Numbered from the stretch's first letter, positions 34,543 to 46,310 are shown. The stretch is 64,000 nt of DNA from Lysobacter sp. CFH 32150 (GCF_022758295.1 NZ_JALDWJ010000002.1:496001-560000), one strand, 5' to 3'. Translations and numbers: made by a program. The notes: generated by a model from the sequence alone, not told the origin.

Positions 34543-35534
34543 ACTTGCGCAGCAGCCATGTCCTGTTTGCAGCGCTGGCCTTGCCGATGTCGGCGTCCGC
34601 GCAGGACATGGCCACGACGGCACCACCTGCAGTCGAAGCCGTCGTGGCGGAGGTCGCCATCGATCCTCCTCCCGCCATCAACACCCGCAATGGCCGCGAC
34701 ATCTACCAACGCTTCCGCGAGGGCCTCGCCGACAAGGAATGCGCGGACAGCAGCCCGCGTTGGCGCCAGCATTTCGCTACCGCACCCAAACGGCTGGCGA
34801 CCGGCAGCGACGACGTACTGCCGTTGTTCGGCTACGTCGTCGATGCCCTGCGCGAAGCGCACCTGCCGACCGAGTACGCGCTGATCCCATTCGTCGAAAG
34901 TGGTTACAAGCCCGGCGCGCGCAGTCCCAGCGGCCCGGCCGGGCTGTGGCAGTTCATCGCCATCACCGCCCGCAACCACAACGTGCCGATCCGCCCCGGA
35001 TACGACGGTCGCTTGTCGCCCGTCGATTCCACCCAGGCTGCAGTGCGTTATCTCAAGACCCTGCACGGCATGTTTGCCGGCGATTGGCGCCTGGCGGTAA
35101 TGGCTTACAACGCAGGCGAATACCGCATCCTCGGCGCGTTGCGCCGGACCGGCCAGAATGCACGCAACGCCAAACCGGAAACGTTGACCGGCCTGTCCGG
35201 CATCACCCATGCCTATGTCCAGAAGTTGCGGGCACTGTCCTGCCTGTTCGAACAAGCCGACGATCGCGAGGACTGGCTCAAGGCGCTGGACAGGACGGTG
35301 CCCTTGCTCAGCGCGCAACCGTTGCCGGCAACGGCAGGCAACCTTGATCGCTGGGCCCGCGCCCAGGGATTCGACCCGGTTGCGTTGCGACGCTTGAATC
35401 CCGCATTCGTCGATGGCCGCATCGCCCGTGTCGATCGCACGCTGCGGGTCCTGGCACCGATGCCGTCGCCGGTCGCAAGCGACCCGAGCGGAACCGGCAC
35501 GGTGGATACGGCCACCTCTGCAGGCACGCCGTAA
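34539..35534 (+). CDS. MltD-type lytic transglycosylase
   Basis: 331 aa: signal peptide ([21 protein letters not shown]), then an SLT family 1 domain with [20 protein letters not shown] (catalytic Glu in VESGY), [30 protein letters not shown] and [11 protein letters not shown]. The C-terminal part may include a degenerate LysM-like segment ([20 protein letters not shown]) but lacks the multiple LysM repeats of E. coli MltD (452 aa). Likely cleaves peptidoglycan at the outer membrane or periplasm; gloB-mltD linkage is shared with E. coli. Confidence 0.87.
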   Translation: MNLRSSHVLFAALALPMSASAQDMATTAPPAVEAVVAEVAIDPPPAINTRNGRDIYQRFREGLADKECADSSPRWRQHFATAPKRLATGSDDVLPLFGYVVDALREAHLPTEYALIPFVESGYKPGARSPSGPAGLWQFIAITARNHNVPIRPGYDGRLSPVDSTQAAVRYLKTLHGMFAGDWRLAVMAYNAGEYRILGALRRTGQNARNAKPETLTGLSGITHAYVQKLRALSCLFEQADDREDWLKALDRTVPLLSAQPLPATAGNLDRWARAQGFDPVALRRLNPAFVDGRIARVDRTLRVLAPMPSPVASDPSGTGTVDTATSAGTP

Positions 35535-35652
35535 AAACAGCGTTGCCGAAACGAAGGACACCAGGCAGCTCAGCCGGTTCGAAGCGCGGTGTCGCGACCG
35601 GCTAAACTAGAGTCTTAGCTCGGCCGCGCGTCGCGGCCACGACGGAGGCAAC

Positions 35653-36447
35653 ATGGGATTTCTGCAAGGCAAGCGCGCGCTGGTCACCGGCATCGCAAGC
35701 GAGCGGTCGATCGCCAGCGGTATCGCCGAGGCGATGCACCGCGAAGGGGCGCAGCTCGCTTTCACCTACCAGAACGACAAACTCAAGACGCGGGTCGAGA
35801 AAGCCGCCGCGGAATACGGCAGCAACATCGTCATCCCGCTCGATGTCAGCAGCGATGCGCAGATCGACGAATGCTTCGCCGAACTTGGCAAGCATTGGAG
35901 CGACGGCTTCGACATTCTCGTCCACGCGATCGCGTTCGCCCCGCGCGAAGCCATTGCCGGCCAATTCCTCGACGGTCTCACGCGCGAGAACTTCGCCATC
36001 GCCCACGACATCTCCGCCTACTCGCTCGCAGCCATTGCCAAGGCCGCACGCCCCCAGATGCAGGGCCGCAAGGGTTCGATCATCACCCTGAGCTACCTCG
36101 GCGCCGAGCGTGCGCTTGTCGGCTACAACGTGATGGGCGTGGCCAAGGCCAGTCTCGAAGCCACGGTGCGCTACCTCGCCTACAACCTCGGCCCGGAAGG
36201 CACCCGCGTCAACGCAATTTCCGCGGGCCCCATCAAAACGCTCGCGGCGGCCGGCATCGCCGGCTTCCGCAAGATCCTTGGCCATGTCGAAGAGAACGCA
36301 CCGTTGCGCCGTACCGTGACGATCGAAGACGTCGGCAACGTCGCCGCGTTCCTCTGCTCCGATCTCGCCGCAGGCGTAACGGGCGAAATCACCTACGTCG
36401 ATGCCGGCTACAACATCCTGGGCATGACGGGAATCGAAGTCGAGTAA
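35653..36447 (+). CDS. fabI: Enoyl-ACP reductase FabI
   Basis: 264-aa NADH-dependent SDR-type enoyl-ACP reductase. N-terminus [60 protein letters not shown] with the Tyr-x6-Lys pair, and [18 protein letters not shown]. The Y-x6-K spacing separates it from FabG and from FabV. It is single-gene, with GGAGG upstream of the ATG and a strong terminator after it. FabI is the target of triclosan and diazaborines in other species. Confidence 0.95.
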   Translation: MGFLQGKRALVTGIASERSIASGIAEAMHREGAQLAFTYQNDKLKTRVEKAAAEYGSNIVIPLDVSSDAQIDECFAELGKHWSDGFDILVHAIAFAPREAIAGQFLDGLTRENFAIAHDISAYSLAAIAKAARPQMQGRKGSIITLSYLGAERALVGYNVMGVAKASLEATVRYLAYNLGPEGTRVNAISAGPIKTLAAAGIAGFRKILGHVEENAPLRRTVTIEDVGNVAAFLCSDLAAGVTGEITYVDAGYNILGMTGIEVE

Positions 36448-36474
36448 GCGGGTCGCGACGCTGGATCACCATTA

Positions 36475-36506
36475 AACAAAAGCCCGGCATCGCCGGGCTT
36501 TTGTTA
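36475..36506. terminator. Bidirectional intrinsic terminator of fabI and ppiD
   Basis: AACAAAAGCCCGGC-atc-GCCGGGCTTTTGTT: 14 perfect pairs with T-runs on both strands. It serves the convergent fabI (plus) and ppiD (minus). Confidence 0.95.
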
Positions 36507-36523
36507 TTCCAGGCGACACGCCG

Positions 36524-38500
36524 TCACAGGCGATCTTCCGCCACCTCGATCCGCATCTGCTTCCGCATCGCCGCAACGAACGCACGTGCATCGTCGATGC
36601 CGGTCGATCGCGCGAGCTGCTGCTGCAGCAGCGCACGCTCCTGCGCCGAAGCCGCTGCTGGATTGCCTGGGGTGACCTTGTGGACCACGAACACCACGAT
36701 ACTGCCGTCGGCGAGCTTCACCTTGCCGGGTGAACCCTTGCCAGCCGCCGGGGTCGGCACAGAGAAGTAGGCCTCGGTAGCGGCTTGATCCGGCATCGGC
36801 GCGCCGCGCGGCACCGCCGGCAGCTCGGTCGGTACCAACTGCTGTCCGATAGCGGCTTGCTGCAGGGTGGCGCCGGCCCGCAACTGCGCCAGCATCGCGT
36901 CAGCGGTCGCGGCTAACGCCTTACCGGCCCGATCCACACGGATCTCGGCGATCACTTGATCACGCACCACGGAGAGTGGTTGCGCGCGCTCCGGATTGTG
37001 CTGGGTGACGCGGATCAGCACGCTGTGATTCGGCGCCAGTTCGATCGGGTCGCTGACCGTCCCGTCCTGGATCAACGTCTCGGAGAATGCAGCACGCAGC
37101 AAAGCCGGGTTCGTGGCGATGCCGGTGCCGGCGCCACGCGCGAACGGGCCCAGCGTTTGCACCGGCAGGTTGAGCTGGCGTGCCGCGGGGGTCAGCGCAG
37201 TCGGGTTCTTGTAGATCAGATCGACCAGCTTGCCGGTGAGATCATTGAACGCACGCTCGCGATCGGCTTCAGCCTGATCGAGCGCCAGCTGCTCGCGGGC
37301 CTGTTCGAACGTGGATTGCTGGCCGGTCTTGATCTCGCGCAGCTGGATCACGTGCCAACCATAATCGGTCTTGACCGGAGCGCTGACGCCAGCGGTTTGC
37401 ATCGCGAACAAGGCATCTTCGAACGGTTTGACCATCGTGCCGTTCTTCTCGACCCAGCCGAGGTCGCCGCCGCTCTCCTTCGACCCGGTGTCGTCGGAGT
37501 TGGCACGCGCCAACGCGGCGAAATCCGCGCCTGCGGCCCTCGCCTGGATCGCAAGCTGCGCGGCTTTTTGTTCGGCGGCCTTCTGCGTGGCGGCGTCGGC
37601 GTCGGGGGCAACGCGTACCAGGATGTGCGCAGTCAGGCGCTGTTCCGGCTCGACGAAACGCGCTTTCTCTTGCTCGTAGCGCTGGCGCAGCGCGGCCTCG
37701 TCCGCAGTGGGAACCGGCAGGGTTGCAGCATCGATTTCGACATACTCGATCGCCACGGTCTCCGGCGCACGGTACTGCTGCACATGCGTCTTGTACCAGG
37801 CATCGATTTCCGCGCCGCTGATCGCACCGGCGTCCGGCGTAGGCTGCGGCAAGCGCACGTAACCGACGTCGCGGGTTTCACCTAACAGCTTGAGCAGGCG
37901 ATCAAGTTCGCCATTGGTGACGAATGCGGATTCGCCGATGCTGGTCGGCAGCAGCGACTGCTGCAGGCTCTCCCGCACCAGGTTCTCGAACTGCGACGGT
38001 GTCCGCGCCGGGACCTGCGTGGCCAGTGCGAGCTGGTAGCGCTGCGGGTCGAACTTGCCATCGACCTGGAACGCCGGGATGCCAGCAATTGTTTCCTGGA
38101 TCTGCGCCTTGCTGATCGCAACACCGGCGCGGTTCGACGTCATACGCAGCACGCGTTCGTCGATCAACGCATCGAGGATCTCACGCTTGTTCTCGATGCT
38201 CTCGAACGCGCGCACGTCGAAGCCTTCGCCCCGACGTTGTTGCTGTTCCTGGCGCGACTGCTCGTAGCGCTCGCGGAAAGCGGCGCCGTCGATTTCCTCG
38301 TGCTGCCACAGTATCGACACAGGCCACCATGACGGCGCGGCCTCCCACCAGGTCGGCGGCGCATCGATCGTGGCGACGTAGTCATCGACCGACTGCGACA
38401 TGTACTGGTCGACCCCGAAGAAGGCGAACGGGATGGCCAGCAGGACGAGGATGACGGTAGCAATCCAGCCGGAGGTCTTTTCGCGGAGTTTCTGCAGCAT
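36524..38500 (-). CDS. ppiD: Peptidyl-prolyl isomerase / periplasmic chaperone PpiD
   Basis: 658-aa inner-membrane-anchored periplasmic chaperone. Short cytoplasmic N-terminus MLQKLREKTSGW, membrane segment IATVILVLLAIPFAFFGVDQ, SurA-N-like region, and a parvulin domain near 270-370 (QRLTAHILVRVAP, LGWVEKNGTMVKPFEDALFA, VKTDYGWHVIQLREI), then a long C-terminal part. It helps fold outer-membrane proteins leaving SecYEG. In E. coli it follows hupB, here with tRNA-Asp and tRNA-Val between. Confidence 0.93.
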   Translation of the reverse strand: MLQKLREKTSGWIATVILVLLAIPFAFFGVDQYMSQSVDDYVATIDAPPTWWEAAPSWWPVSILWQHEEIDGAAFRERYEQSRQEQQQRRGEGFDVRAFESIENKREILDALIDERVLRMTSNRAGVAISKAQIQETIAGIPAFQVDGKFDPQRYQLALATQVPARTPSQFENLVRESLQQSLLPTSIGESAFVTNGELDRLLKLLGETRDVGYVRLPQPTPDAGAISGAEIDAWYKTHVQQYRAPETVAIEYVEIDAATLPVPTADEAALRQRYEQEKARFVEPEQRLTAHILVRVAPDADAATQKAAEQKAAQLAIQARAAGADFAALARANSDDTGSKESGGDLGWVEKNGTMVKPFEDALFAMQTAGVSAPVKTDYGWHVIQLREIKTGQQSTFEQAREQLALDQAEADRERAFNDLTGKLVDLIYKNPTALTPAARQLNLPVQTLGPFARGAGTGIATNPALLRAAFSETLIQDGTVSDPIELAPNHSVLIRVTQHNPERAQPLSVVRDQVIAEIRVDRAGKALAATADAMLAQLRAGATLQQAAIGQQLVPTELPAVPRGAPMPDQAATEAYFSVPTPAAGKGSPGKVKLADGSIVVFVVHKVTPGNPAAASAQERALLQQQLARSTGIDDARAFVAAMRKQMRIEVAEDRL

Positions 38501-38586
38501 CGGTCGGCGCGCTCATGGACGTAGCCGCGCAGTTTAGCGCCCTAAGGTCTTCCCGGGCGAAGACGCGGGAAAGACCGGCGCAGGAG

Positions 38587-38618
38587 GCAAAAATAAGGGC
38601 GCCCTTGCGGGCGCCCTT
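38587..38618 (-). terminator. Terminator after tRNA-Asp
   Basis: Minus strand: AAGGGCGCCC-gcaa-GGGCGCCCTT, 10 perfect pairs, followed by ATTTTTGCC. It starts 9 nt after the tRNA-Asp 3' end and probably ends the hup-tRNA-Val-tRNA-Asp transcript. Confidence 0.93.
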
Positions 38619-38626
38619 GGCAAAAC

Positions 38627-38705
38627 TGGCGGAGTGGACGGGACTCGAACCCGCGACCTCCGGCGTGACAGGCCAGCATTCTAACCGACTGAACTACCAC
38701 TCCGC
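38627..38705 (-). tRNA. tRNA-Asp (anticodon GTC)
   Basis: Acceptor GCGGAGT/ACTCCGC, anticodon stem CTGGC/GCCGG-type with loop CTGTCAC, T-arm GGTTCGAGT, CCA encoded. Lies 33 nt after tRNA-Val. Confidence 0.96.
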
Positions 38706-38738
38706 GTTTTGAAAACCTAATTTGAAACCTACCGCGTT

Positions 38739-38813
38739 TGGTGGGTGCTGAGGGTTTCGAACCCCCGACCCTCTCCGTGTAAAGGAGACGCTCTACCGCT
38801 GAGCTAAGCACCC
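38739..38813 (-). tRNA. tRNA-Val (anticodon TAC)
   Basis: Acceptor GGGTGCT, D-arm TAGCTCAGCGGTAGAGC, anticodon stem TCTCC/GGAGA with loop TTTACAC, T-arm GGTTCGAAA, CCA encoded. Lies 60 nt beyond the hup stop with no promoter visible between. Confidence 0.96.
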
Positions 38814-38873
38814 TGGCTTGGCCAACCCCGCCAACTTGGCCGAGGCTTTGCGGAAGGACCCCGCGTGAGCCGA

Positions 38874-39146
38874 TTAGTTTACGGCATCCTTCAGCGCTTT
38901 GCCAGCCTTGAACGCCGGATTCTTCGAAGCCTTGATCTTGATGGTGTCGCCGGTACGCGGATTGCGACCTTCGCGGGCGCTGCGCTTGCGCACCGAGAAG
39001 GTGCCGAAGCCCACGAGGGTCACGGTGTCGCCCTTCTTCAGCGCCTTGGTGATTGCGGCGATCGCTGCATCAACAGCGCGACCTGCGTCGGCTTTGGTCA
39101 GCTCGGCGGCTTCAGCCACCTGATCGATGAATTCGGCTTTGTTCAT
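38874..39146 (-). CDS. hupB: DNA-binding protein HU
   Basis: 90-aa HU/IHF-family histone-like protein. N-terminus [40 protein letters not shown] and [20 protein letters not shown] are diagnostic; the arm holds RNPRTGD. It follows lon, as hupB does in E. coli. Own promoter at 39266-39294 with a leader of about 110 nt and GGGAGA before the ATG. Confidence 0.97.
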   Translation of the reverse strand: MNKAEFIDQVAEAAELTKADAGRAVDAAIAAITKALKKGDTVTLVGFGTFSVRKRSAREGRNPRTGDTIKIKASKNPAFKAGKALKDAVN

Positions 39147-39265
39147 TCTTGTCTCCCTATGCGGATGTGAACCGCTGGATGTGGAACCGGGTCCCCCGCA
39201 TCTACGGCAGGCGCTCCCCGATCGACCTTGCCGTGTTGCGCCCTCAGCGCATCGCGGTTGCGTTC

Positions 39266-39294
39266 GTTATACCAGTACGATTTTTCATGCGCAA
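39266..39294 (-). promoter_or_regulatory. Promoter of hup
   Basis: Minus strand TTGCGC (39289-39294), 17-nt spacer, TATAAC (39266-39271). It lies in the 300-nt lon-hup gap, which otherwise contains only the lon terminator and no supported gene. Confidence 0.75.
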
Positions 39295-39398
39295 CCTGAA
39301 AGCTAGCGCTGATGCGGGTTTCAGCCGATCGGCCGACGAAAGGACGCATCATTGCAAAGCGAATTCGCTAGCAGTGATCAATGACTTGCACATACAAA

Positions 39399-39424
39399 CG
39401 CAAGCGATGCATGCATCGCTTGCG
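39399..39424 (-). terminator. Terminator of lon
   Basis: A perfect 26-nt palindrome whose arm is CGCAAGCGATGCA, giving an 11-bp stem with a 4-nt loop, followed on the minus strand by TTTGTATGT. It begins 22 nt downstream of the lon stop. Confidence 0.8.
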
Positions 39425-39446
39425 CGTGGCGTCTAAAGGTTGTCCG

Positions 39447-41870
39447 TCAGTGCGTGAGGTCAACTTTCGCAGCAGGCGCGCTTGGTTCGCTCGCGGATAG
39501 CCCGCCCACGCTGCCAGCCGGTGCCGGCTTCAGCGGATGTTCGAGCGCGAGATCGAGCACCTCGTCGATCCAGCGCACCGGCACGATCTTGATGCCCTGT
39601 GTCACTGTTTTCGGAATGTCGGTGAGGTCCTTGCGATTCTCTTCCGGAATGATCACGGTGCGGATGCCACCACGTAGCGCGGCCAGCAGTTTTTCCTTCA
39701 GCCCGCCAATCGGCAGCACGCGACCGCGCAGAGTGATCTCGCCGGTCATTGCAACGTCGGCTTTCACCGGCACCTTGGTCAGTGTCGACACGAGGGCAGT
39801 CGCCATCGCGATGCCCGCGCTCGGCCCGTCCTTCGGTGTCGCGCCCTCCGGCACATGCAAATGGACGTCCTGTTTCTGCAGGAAATCGAGCTCGATGCCG
39901 AGCCGCTCGGTGCGCGCGCGCACCACCGACAGCGCCGCCGATGCCGATTCCTTCATCACGTCACCGAGTTGGCCGGTGAGGATCAATTGGCCCTTGCCCG
40001 GCACCAGCGTGGACTCGATCTGCAGCAGATCGCCGCCGGCTTCGGTCCAGGCCAGGCCGGTGACCAGGCCGATCTCGTTCTCGGCTTCGGCACGGCCGAA
40101 ATCGAAACGCTGCACGCCGAGATACTTGTCGAGGTTCTTGGAGGTGACGTTGACGGCCGTGGCCTTGGCCTTCTTCTTCGCCCCGGCCAACGCCAGCTCC
40201 TTCACCACCTTGCGCGAGATCTTGGCAATCTCGCGCTCGAGGTTGCGCACGCCGGACTCGCGTGTGTAATAGCGGACGATATCGCGGATCGCGCTTTCGG
40301 CGATCTTCAATTCTTCTGGCTTCACGCCATTTGCCTTGAGCTGCTTAGGCACGAGATAGCGCATCGCAATGTTGAGCTTCTCTTCCTCGGTGTAACCGGG
40401 GATGCGGATCACTTCCATGCGATCGAGCAGCGGACCGGGGATATTCAACGAATTGGAGGTTGCGACGAACATCACTTCGCTCAGATCGAGGTCGACCTCG
40501 AGGTAGTGATCGTTGAACGAGTTGTTCTGCTCCGGGTCCAGCACTTCCAGCAGTGCGGACGAGGGGTCGCCGCGGAAATCCATCGACATCTTGTCGATTT
40601 CGTCGAGCATGAACAGCGGGTTCTTGCTGCCGGCCTTGTTGAGGTTCTGCACGATTCGACCCGGCATCGAACCGACGTAGGTACGACGATGACCGCGGAT
40701 CTCGGCCTCATCGCGCACGCCGCCGAGGCTCATGCGCACGAACTTGCGATTGGTCGCCTTGGCGATGGACTGCCCGAGCGAAGTCTTGCCCACGCCCGGC
40801 GGACCCACCAGGCACAGGATCGCGCCCTTCATCTGCTTCACGCGCGTCTGCACCGCGAGGTACTCGAGGATGCGCTCCTTGACCTTCTCGAGGCCGTAAT
40901 GGTCGGCATCGAGCACGTCCTGCGCGGCCTTGAGGTCCTTGCGCACTTTGCTGCGCTTCTTCCAAGGCACGCCTAGGAGCCAATCGAGGTAATTGCGCAC
41001 AACCGCGGCTTCAGCCGACATCGGCGACATCTGCTTGAGCTTGCCCAGTTCCGCCTTGGCCTTGGCCTCGACCGGTTTCGGCATGCCGGCGTCGGCGATC
41101 TTGCGTGCGAGTTCGTCCAGATCGTTCGGCGCTTCGTCGATTTCGCCGAGTTCCTTCTGGATCGCCTTCATCTGTTCGTTGAGGTAGTACTCGCGCTGGC
41201 TCTTCTCCATCTGCGACTTCACGCGACCACGGATGCGCTTTTCCAGCTGCTGGACGTCGATCTCGCCATCCACGAAGCCGACCAGCAATTCCAGCCGCGC
41301 CGCCGTATCGAGCGTTTCCAGCAGTCGCTGCTTGTCGGCCATGCGCACGCCAAGGTGCGCAGCGATGGTGTCCGCGAGTCGACTGGGTTCGTCGATGCCG
41401 CTCAAGGTCTGCAGCAGCTCCGGCGGCAGCTTGCGATTGGTCTTGACGTACTGCTCGAAAAGCGACATCAGCGAGCGCGCCACGGCCTCGGTCTCGCGTG
41501 CCTCGCGCGTGTCTACCGATTCCACGACGACGCCGTGCCCGGACAGCGCGCCATCGCCCTCGCTCACCTTGTCGACGCGCGCGCGCGACAGGCCTTCGAC
41601 CAGCACCTTGATCGTGCCGTCAGGCAGTTTCAGCAATTGCAGCACCTGCGCGAGCGTGCCTATCTCGTGCAGGTCGGCACCGGCCGGATCATCCGTGTCG
41701 GCGGATTTCTGGGCGACCAGCAGGATGCGCTTGTCGGATTCCATGGCGATGTCGAGCGCGCGGATCGACTTGTCGCGACCGACGAACAGTGGGATCACCA
41801 TGTGCGGGAACACCACGACGTCGCGCAGTGGCAGCACCGGCAGGACGAGGGATTCGGGATGGTCGGTCAT
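39447..41870 (-). CDS. lon: ATP-dependent protease Lon
   Basis: 807-aa AAA+ serine protease degrading misfolded and regulatory proteins. LON N-domain ([20 protein letters not shown]), Walker A in [16 protein letters not shown], Walker B in [16 protein letters not shown], and the protease Ser-Lys dyad in [17 protein letters not shown] and [17 protein letters not shown]. Length is a little above E. coli Lon (784 aa), with a C-terminal tail rich in Ser and Ala. A heat-shock-type promoter lies upstream at 41961-41989. Confidence 0.97.
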   Translation of the reverse strand: MTDHPESLVLPVLPLRDVVVFPHMVIPLFVGRDKSIRALDIAMESDKRILLVAQKSADTDDPAGADLHEIGTLAQVLQLLKLPDGTIKVLVEGLSRARVDKVSEGDGALSGHGVVVESVDTREARETEAVARSLMSLFEQYVKTNRKLPPELLQTLSGIDEPSRLADTIAAHLGVRMADKQRLLETLDTAARLELLVGFVDGEIDVQQLEKRIRGRVKSQMEKSQREYYLNEQMKAIQKELGEIDEAPNDLDELARKIADAGMPKPVEAKAKAELGKLKQMSPMSAEAAVVRNYLDWLLGVPWKKRSKVRKDLKAAQDVLDADHYGLEKVKERILEYLAVQTRVKQMKGAILCLVGPPGVGKTSLGQSIAKATNRKFVRMSLGGVRDEAEIRGHRRTYVGSMPGRIVQNLNKAGSKNPLFMLDEIDKMSMDFRGDPSSALLEVLDPEQNNSFNDHYLEVDLDLSEVMFVATSNSLNIPGPLLDRMEVIRIPGYTEEEKLNIAMRYLVPKQLKANGVKPEELKIAESAIRDIVRYYTRESGVRNLEREIAKISRKVVKELALAGAKKKAKATAVNVTSKNLDKYLGVQRFDFGRAEAENEIGLVTGLAWTEAGGDLLQIESTLVPGKGQLILTGQLGDVMKESASAALSVVRARTERLGIELDFLQKQDVHLHVPEGATPKDGPSAGIAMATALVSTLTKVPVKADVAMTGEITLRGRVLPIGGLKEKLLAALRGGIRTVIIPEENRKDLTDIPKTVTQGIKIVPVRWIDEVLDLALEHPLKPAPAGSVGGLSASEPSAPAAKVDLTH

Positions 41871-41960
41871 GGCGGCTCCAGCGAGTTCGGAAACAGTAAA
41901 AGCGGCATCCGTACGATAGCCGTCCGGGAGTAAAGACAGCGCTACGCGCCGTAGTCACGG

Positions 41961-41989
41961 TTATGGGGGCCGCGCGAAAAGGATGCAAG
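41961..41989 (-). promoter_or_regulatory. Candidate sigma-32 (heat-shock) promoter of lon
   Basis: Minus strand CTTGCAT (41983-41989), 14-nt spacer, CCCCATAA (41961-41968), close to the RpoH consensus CTTGAAA-N11-16-CCCCATNT. The distance to the lon ATG is about 90 nt. The lon gene of E. coli is RpoH-controlled. Confidence 0.7.
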
Positions 41990-42046
41990 CGGTTTCCGCG
42001 GCCAGAGCACGGTTATCTTGAAAGGGCATTGTGAATCAGCCACTTG

Positions 42047-42072
42047 CCGCCGGAATATGATGGTTCCGGCGG
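42047..42072 (-). terminator. Hairpin downstream of clpX
   Basis: CCGCCGGAA (42047-42055), 8-nt loop, TTCCGGCGG (42064-42072): 9 perfect pairs, 10 nt beyond the clpX stop. There is no T-run after it, so termination may be partial. Confidence 0.5.
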
Positions 42073-42082
42073 GCTTGGGTGC

Positions 42083-43369
<1,287 letters not shown>

Positions 43370-43474
43370 TCCCCACACCTGCTGCGGCCACACGTTGCGG
43401 CCCGAGAATAGCATTCGGGGCCCGGAATACCAGAGGCCCGCCCTGCCAGATGAAAAACAATAGGGATCAGTGGC

Positions 43475-44101
43475 TTACGCAGCCTGGATCGAATCTTCAG
43501 GGCGCCGCTCGAGAACCGAGTCCACCAGACCGTACTCCCGTGCCGCCTCGGCGCTCTTGAAGTTGTCGCGCTCGGTGTCACGCGCGATGGTCTCCAGCGC
43601 CTGCCCGGTGTGCTTGGACAGGATCTCGTTGAGCCGCTGGCGCAAGGTCAGGATTTCCCGGGCGTGGATATCGATGTCCGTGGCCTGCCCCTGGAAACCG
43701 CCCAGTGGCTGGTGGATCATCACCCGTGAATTCGGCAGCGCGTAACGCTTGCCCTTGGCGCCCGAAGCCAGCAGCAACGCGCCCATCGATGCGGCCTGGC
43801 CGACGCAGATCGTGCTCACGTCCGGCTTGATGTACTGCATGGTGTCGTAGATCGCCATGCCCGCGGTGACGATGCCACCCGGGGAGTTGATGTACAGGCT
43901 GATGTCCTTCTCAGGGTTCTCAGCTTCGAGGAACAGCATCTGCGCCACGATCACATTGGCGACGTGGTCGTCGATGCCACCTACCAGGAAAATCACCCGT
44001 TCCTTGAGCAGCCGCGAATAGATGTCGTAGGCGCGCTCGCCGCGGCTGGTCTGTTCGACCACCATCGGTACCAGGTTCAGGGCTTTGGTCTGGTGGCTCA
44101 T
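43475..44101 (-). CDS. clpP: ATP-dependent Clp protease proteolytic subunit ClpP
   Basis: 208-aa serine peptidase. Catalytic triad S105 ([11 protein letters not shown]), H130 ([11 protein letters not shown]) and D179 ([10 protein letters not shown]). It assembles into tetradecamers under ClpX. Start 44101 ([20 protein letters not shown]); GGAG-rich sequence lies just upstream. tig-clpP-clpX-lon order is as in E. coli. Confidence 0.97.
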   Translation of the reverse strand: MSHQTKALNLVPMVVEQTSRGERAYDIYSRLLKERVIFLVGGIDDHVANVIVAQMLFLEAENPEKDISLYINSPGGIVTAGMAIYDTMQYIKPDVSTICVGQAASMGALLLASGAKGKRYALPNSRVMIHQPLGGFQGQATDIDIHAREILTLRQRLNEILSKHTGQALETIARDTERDNFKSAEAAREYGLVDSVLERRPEDSIQAA

Positions 44102-44133
44102 GGGCTCTCTTCTGTTCGGAGGGAAGCCACCGC

Positions 44134-45429
44134 TTACTGGCGAATGGCTTCCTGGAAGGATAGCGCCTGCTCGGTGTGCTGGGCGCGCTCGGCGATCCAA
44201 TCGATCACCTGCTCTTCCATCACCCGCGACTGCAGACCTGACATGAGTTGGGGATCGTTGCGGTACAACTCAATGACCTGCTCGGGTTCTTCGTAAGTCG
44301 AAGCGATCAGGCGCAGAGTTTCGTTCAGGCGCTTCGGCTCCAGCTTGAGTTCGTTGCGGCGAGCGACTTCCCCCACCAGCAATGCAACCAGCACACGCTT
44401 GCGCGCAGCGTCCATGAATGGGCCCGGGACCGCATCGATGCGTTGCCCCTGGCGGCGCGCCTGCTCTGTGGCACCAGCGGCCATCGCACGCGCTTCGTTT
44501 TCGACGAGACGCGGCGGCATTTCGACGTGCGCGTAGGACGCGATCAGCTGTTCGCCGACTTCACGGCGCAGGCGACCCATCAGCGCACCCTTCAGCTCGC
44601 GCTCGAGGTTGCTGCGGATATCGCTGCGGAACTGGTCCATCTCGCCGCTTTTGACGCCGAAGCTGCGGATGAAAGCGGCATCGACTTCCGGCAACAGGGG
44701 CTCGGAGATTTCCAGCGCCTTCAGGTGCACGTTGACGGTCTTGCCGGCGAGTTGGGGTGCGCGCCACTCGGCCGGGAAGGTCACCGGAACGATTTTCGCT
44801 TCCCCCGGGGCCAAGCCGACAATGGCGGACTCGAGCTCGGCCATCATCGCGCCGGAACCGATCACGGTGCTGCCCTTCTCGACGCCTTCGGCCGGCTGTC
44901 GTTCGCCGTCGATGTCGGACCAGGTTTCCAACGTCGCCATGTCGCCGGTCTTCGCCGCGCGGTCGACCTTGTGCCAGGTCTGGCGCTGCATGCGCAGGTT
45001 CTCGACCATGCGGTCGATGTCAGCGTCTTCGACCGCCGACGCATGCCGGATCACATTGAGCTTGGCGACATCGATGTCGCCGAAGTCAGGCACCACTTCA
45101 AAGGTGGCGACGTAGGCGATTTCGCCCTCGCCAGCGGCTTCGGTGCTGGGTTCGATCTGTGGATTGCCGGCCGGGCGCAGCGCGTTCTCACGCACGGCGC
45201 TGTCGAAGCTCTCGCGCAGCAAGCCGTCGAGGACCTCAGCGCGGACCTGCTGACCATAGCGCTGCTCGATCACCTTGGTCGGCACCTTGCCAGGACGGAA
45301 GCCCTTGATCCGCGCGGTGCGCGCGATCTCGCGCAGGCGGCCGCCGACCTGGTTGTCGACGCTTTCCGCCGGCAGGCGGAAGGTCATGCGGCGTTCGAGG
45401 TTACCGAGCGATTCGACCGAAACTTGCAT
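44134..45429 (-). CDS. tig: Trigger factor
   Basis: 431-aa ribosome-associated chaperone. Ribosome-binding signature [20 protein letters not shown] in the N-domain, FKBP-like PPIase domain around 160-240 ([36 protein letters not shown]), and a helical C-domain. The start is the ATG at 45429 ([14 protein letters not shown]); the frame upstream is unconserved. Confidence 0.96.
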   Translation of the reverse strand: MQVSVESLGNLERRMTFRLPAESVDNQVGGRLREIARTARIKGFRPGKVPTKVIEQRYGQQVRAEVLDGLLRESFDSAVRENALRPAGNPQIEPSTEAAGEGEIAYVATFEVVPDFGDIDVAKLNVIRHASAVEDADIDRMVENLRMQRQTWHKVDRAAKTGDMATLETWSDIDGERQPAEGVEKGSTVIGSGAMMAELESAIVGLAPGEAKIVPVTFPAEWRAPQLAGKTVNVHLKALEISEPLLPEVDAAFIRSFGVKSGEMDQFRSDIRSNLERELKGALMGRLRREVGEQLIASYAHVEMPPRLVENEARAMAAGATEQARRQGQRIDAVPGPFMDAARKRVLVALLVGEVARRNELKLEPKRLNETLRLIASTYEEPEQVIELYRNDPQLMSGLQSRVMEEQVIDWIAERAQHTEQALSFQEAIRQ

Positions 45430-45645
45430 TTGCGATGACTCCTGCTTGCCGCGGTTAACGCCGCGGCACGATGTCTGGTGGCTGGCTGGCCGCAGCGACG
45501 CAAAAAACCTCGTCACCCGCCCAGCGGAACGCGATAGTTTCCCTGATTACGGGGCTGGCTACCAGCGCCAGGGGGCGTTCCAGCCTTAGTTAGCTGGCGC
45601 ATCGGCCCCCGGTCGCGACTGAACCCGCTCCTGCAGGGCTCAGGC

Positions 45646-45731
<86 letters not shown>

Positions 45732-45774
45732 AATGTTGCCGATTCTACCTACGCCGACCCGATCGTACCGGGCA

Positions 45775-45804
45775 ATAAAAAACGCCCGGCGGTAAGGCCG
45801 GGCG
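45775..45804 (-). terminator. Terminator after tRNA-Lys
   Basis: Minus strand CGCCCGGC-loop of 6-GCCGGGCG (8 pairs) followed by TTTTTTATTG. It closes the tRNA-Pro-Arg-His-Lys transcript. Confidence 0.93.
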
Positions 45805-45813
45805 CTTCGGGAT

Positions 45814-45889
45814 TGGTGGGCCGTCAAGGATTCGAACCTTGGACCTATTGATTAAGAGTCAACTGCTCTACCAACTGAGCTAACGGCCC
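45814..45889 (-). tRNA. tRNA-Lys (anticodon CTT)
   Basis: Acceptor GGGCCGT, D-arm AGCTCAGTTGGTAGAGC, anticodon stem GTTGA/TCAAT with loop CTCTTAA, T-arm GGTTCGAAT, CCA encoded. Confidence 0.96.
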
Positions 45890-45922
45890 GAAACTGCTGA
45901 AAATTGTAACAAAAAACGAAAC

Positions 45923-46000
<78 letters not shown>

Positions 46001-46024
46001 GTAGAACTTTCTTGTCGTGCTGAT

Positions 46025-46101
46025 TGGCGCGCCCGACAGGACTCGAACCTGTAACCGCCGGCTTAGAAGGCCGGTGCTCTATCCGGTTGAGCTACGGGCG
46101 C
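46025..46101 (-). tRNA. tRNA-Arg (anticodon TCT)
   Basis: Acceptor GCGCCCG/CGGGCGC, anticodon stem CGGC-type with loop CTTCTAA, T-arm GGTTCGAGT, CCA encoded. It reads AGA and AGG, rare codons in this GC-rich genome. Confidence 0.95.
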
Positions 46102-46148
46102 AACGCGAGGGATTCTCGCATCGTTCCCGGCACAACGTGAACCGAGGG

Positions 46149-46225
46149 TGGTCGGGGTAGAGGGATTCGAACCCCCGACATCCTGCTCCCAAAGCAGGCG
46201 CGCTACCAGACTGCGCTATACCCCG
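46149..46225 (-). tRNA. tRNA-Pro (anticodon TGG)
   Basis: Acceptor CGGGGTA/TACCCCG, anticodon stem CTGC-type with loop TTTGGGA, T-arm GGTTCGAAT, CCA encoded. First gene of the tRNA operon. Confidence 0.96.
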
Positions 46226-46281
46226 ATGCGATCGGTTCGTTCGGGTCTTTCGTAACGCGCCAACGTGACGAAAGGCCGGTT

Positions 46282-46310
46282 ATTGTCTAGAGCGCGCTGC
46301 TATGTGTCAA
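46282..46310 (-). promoter_or_regulatory. Promoter of the Pro-Arg-His-Lys tRNA operon
   Basis: Minus strand TTGACA (46305-46310; full consensus), 17-nt spacer, GACAAT (46282-46287). The start would fall about 50 nt before tRNA-Pro. It lies between the icd stop and tRNA-Pro. Confidence 0.8.

Noticed and set aside
39149-39436. 95-codon open frame in the lon-hup gap
   Set aside because: It runs over the hup promoter and lon terminator, has no good ribosome site and no recognised motif.
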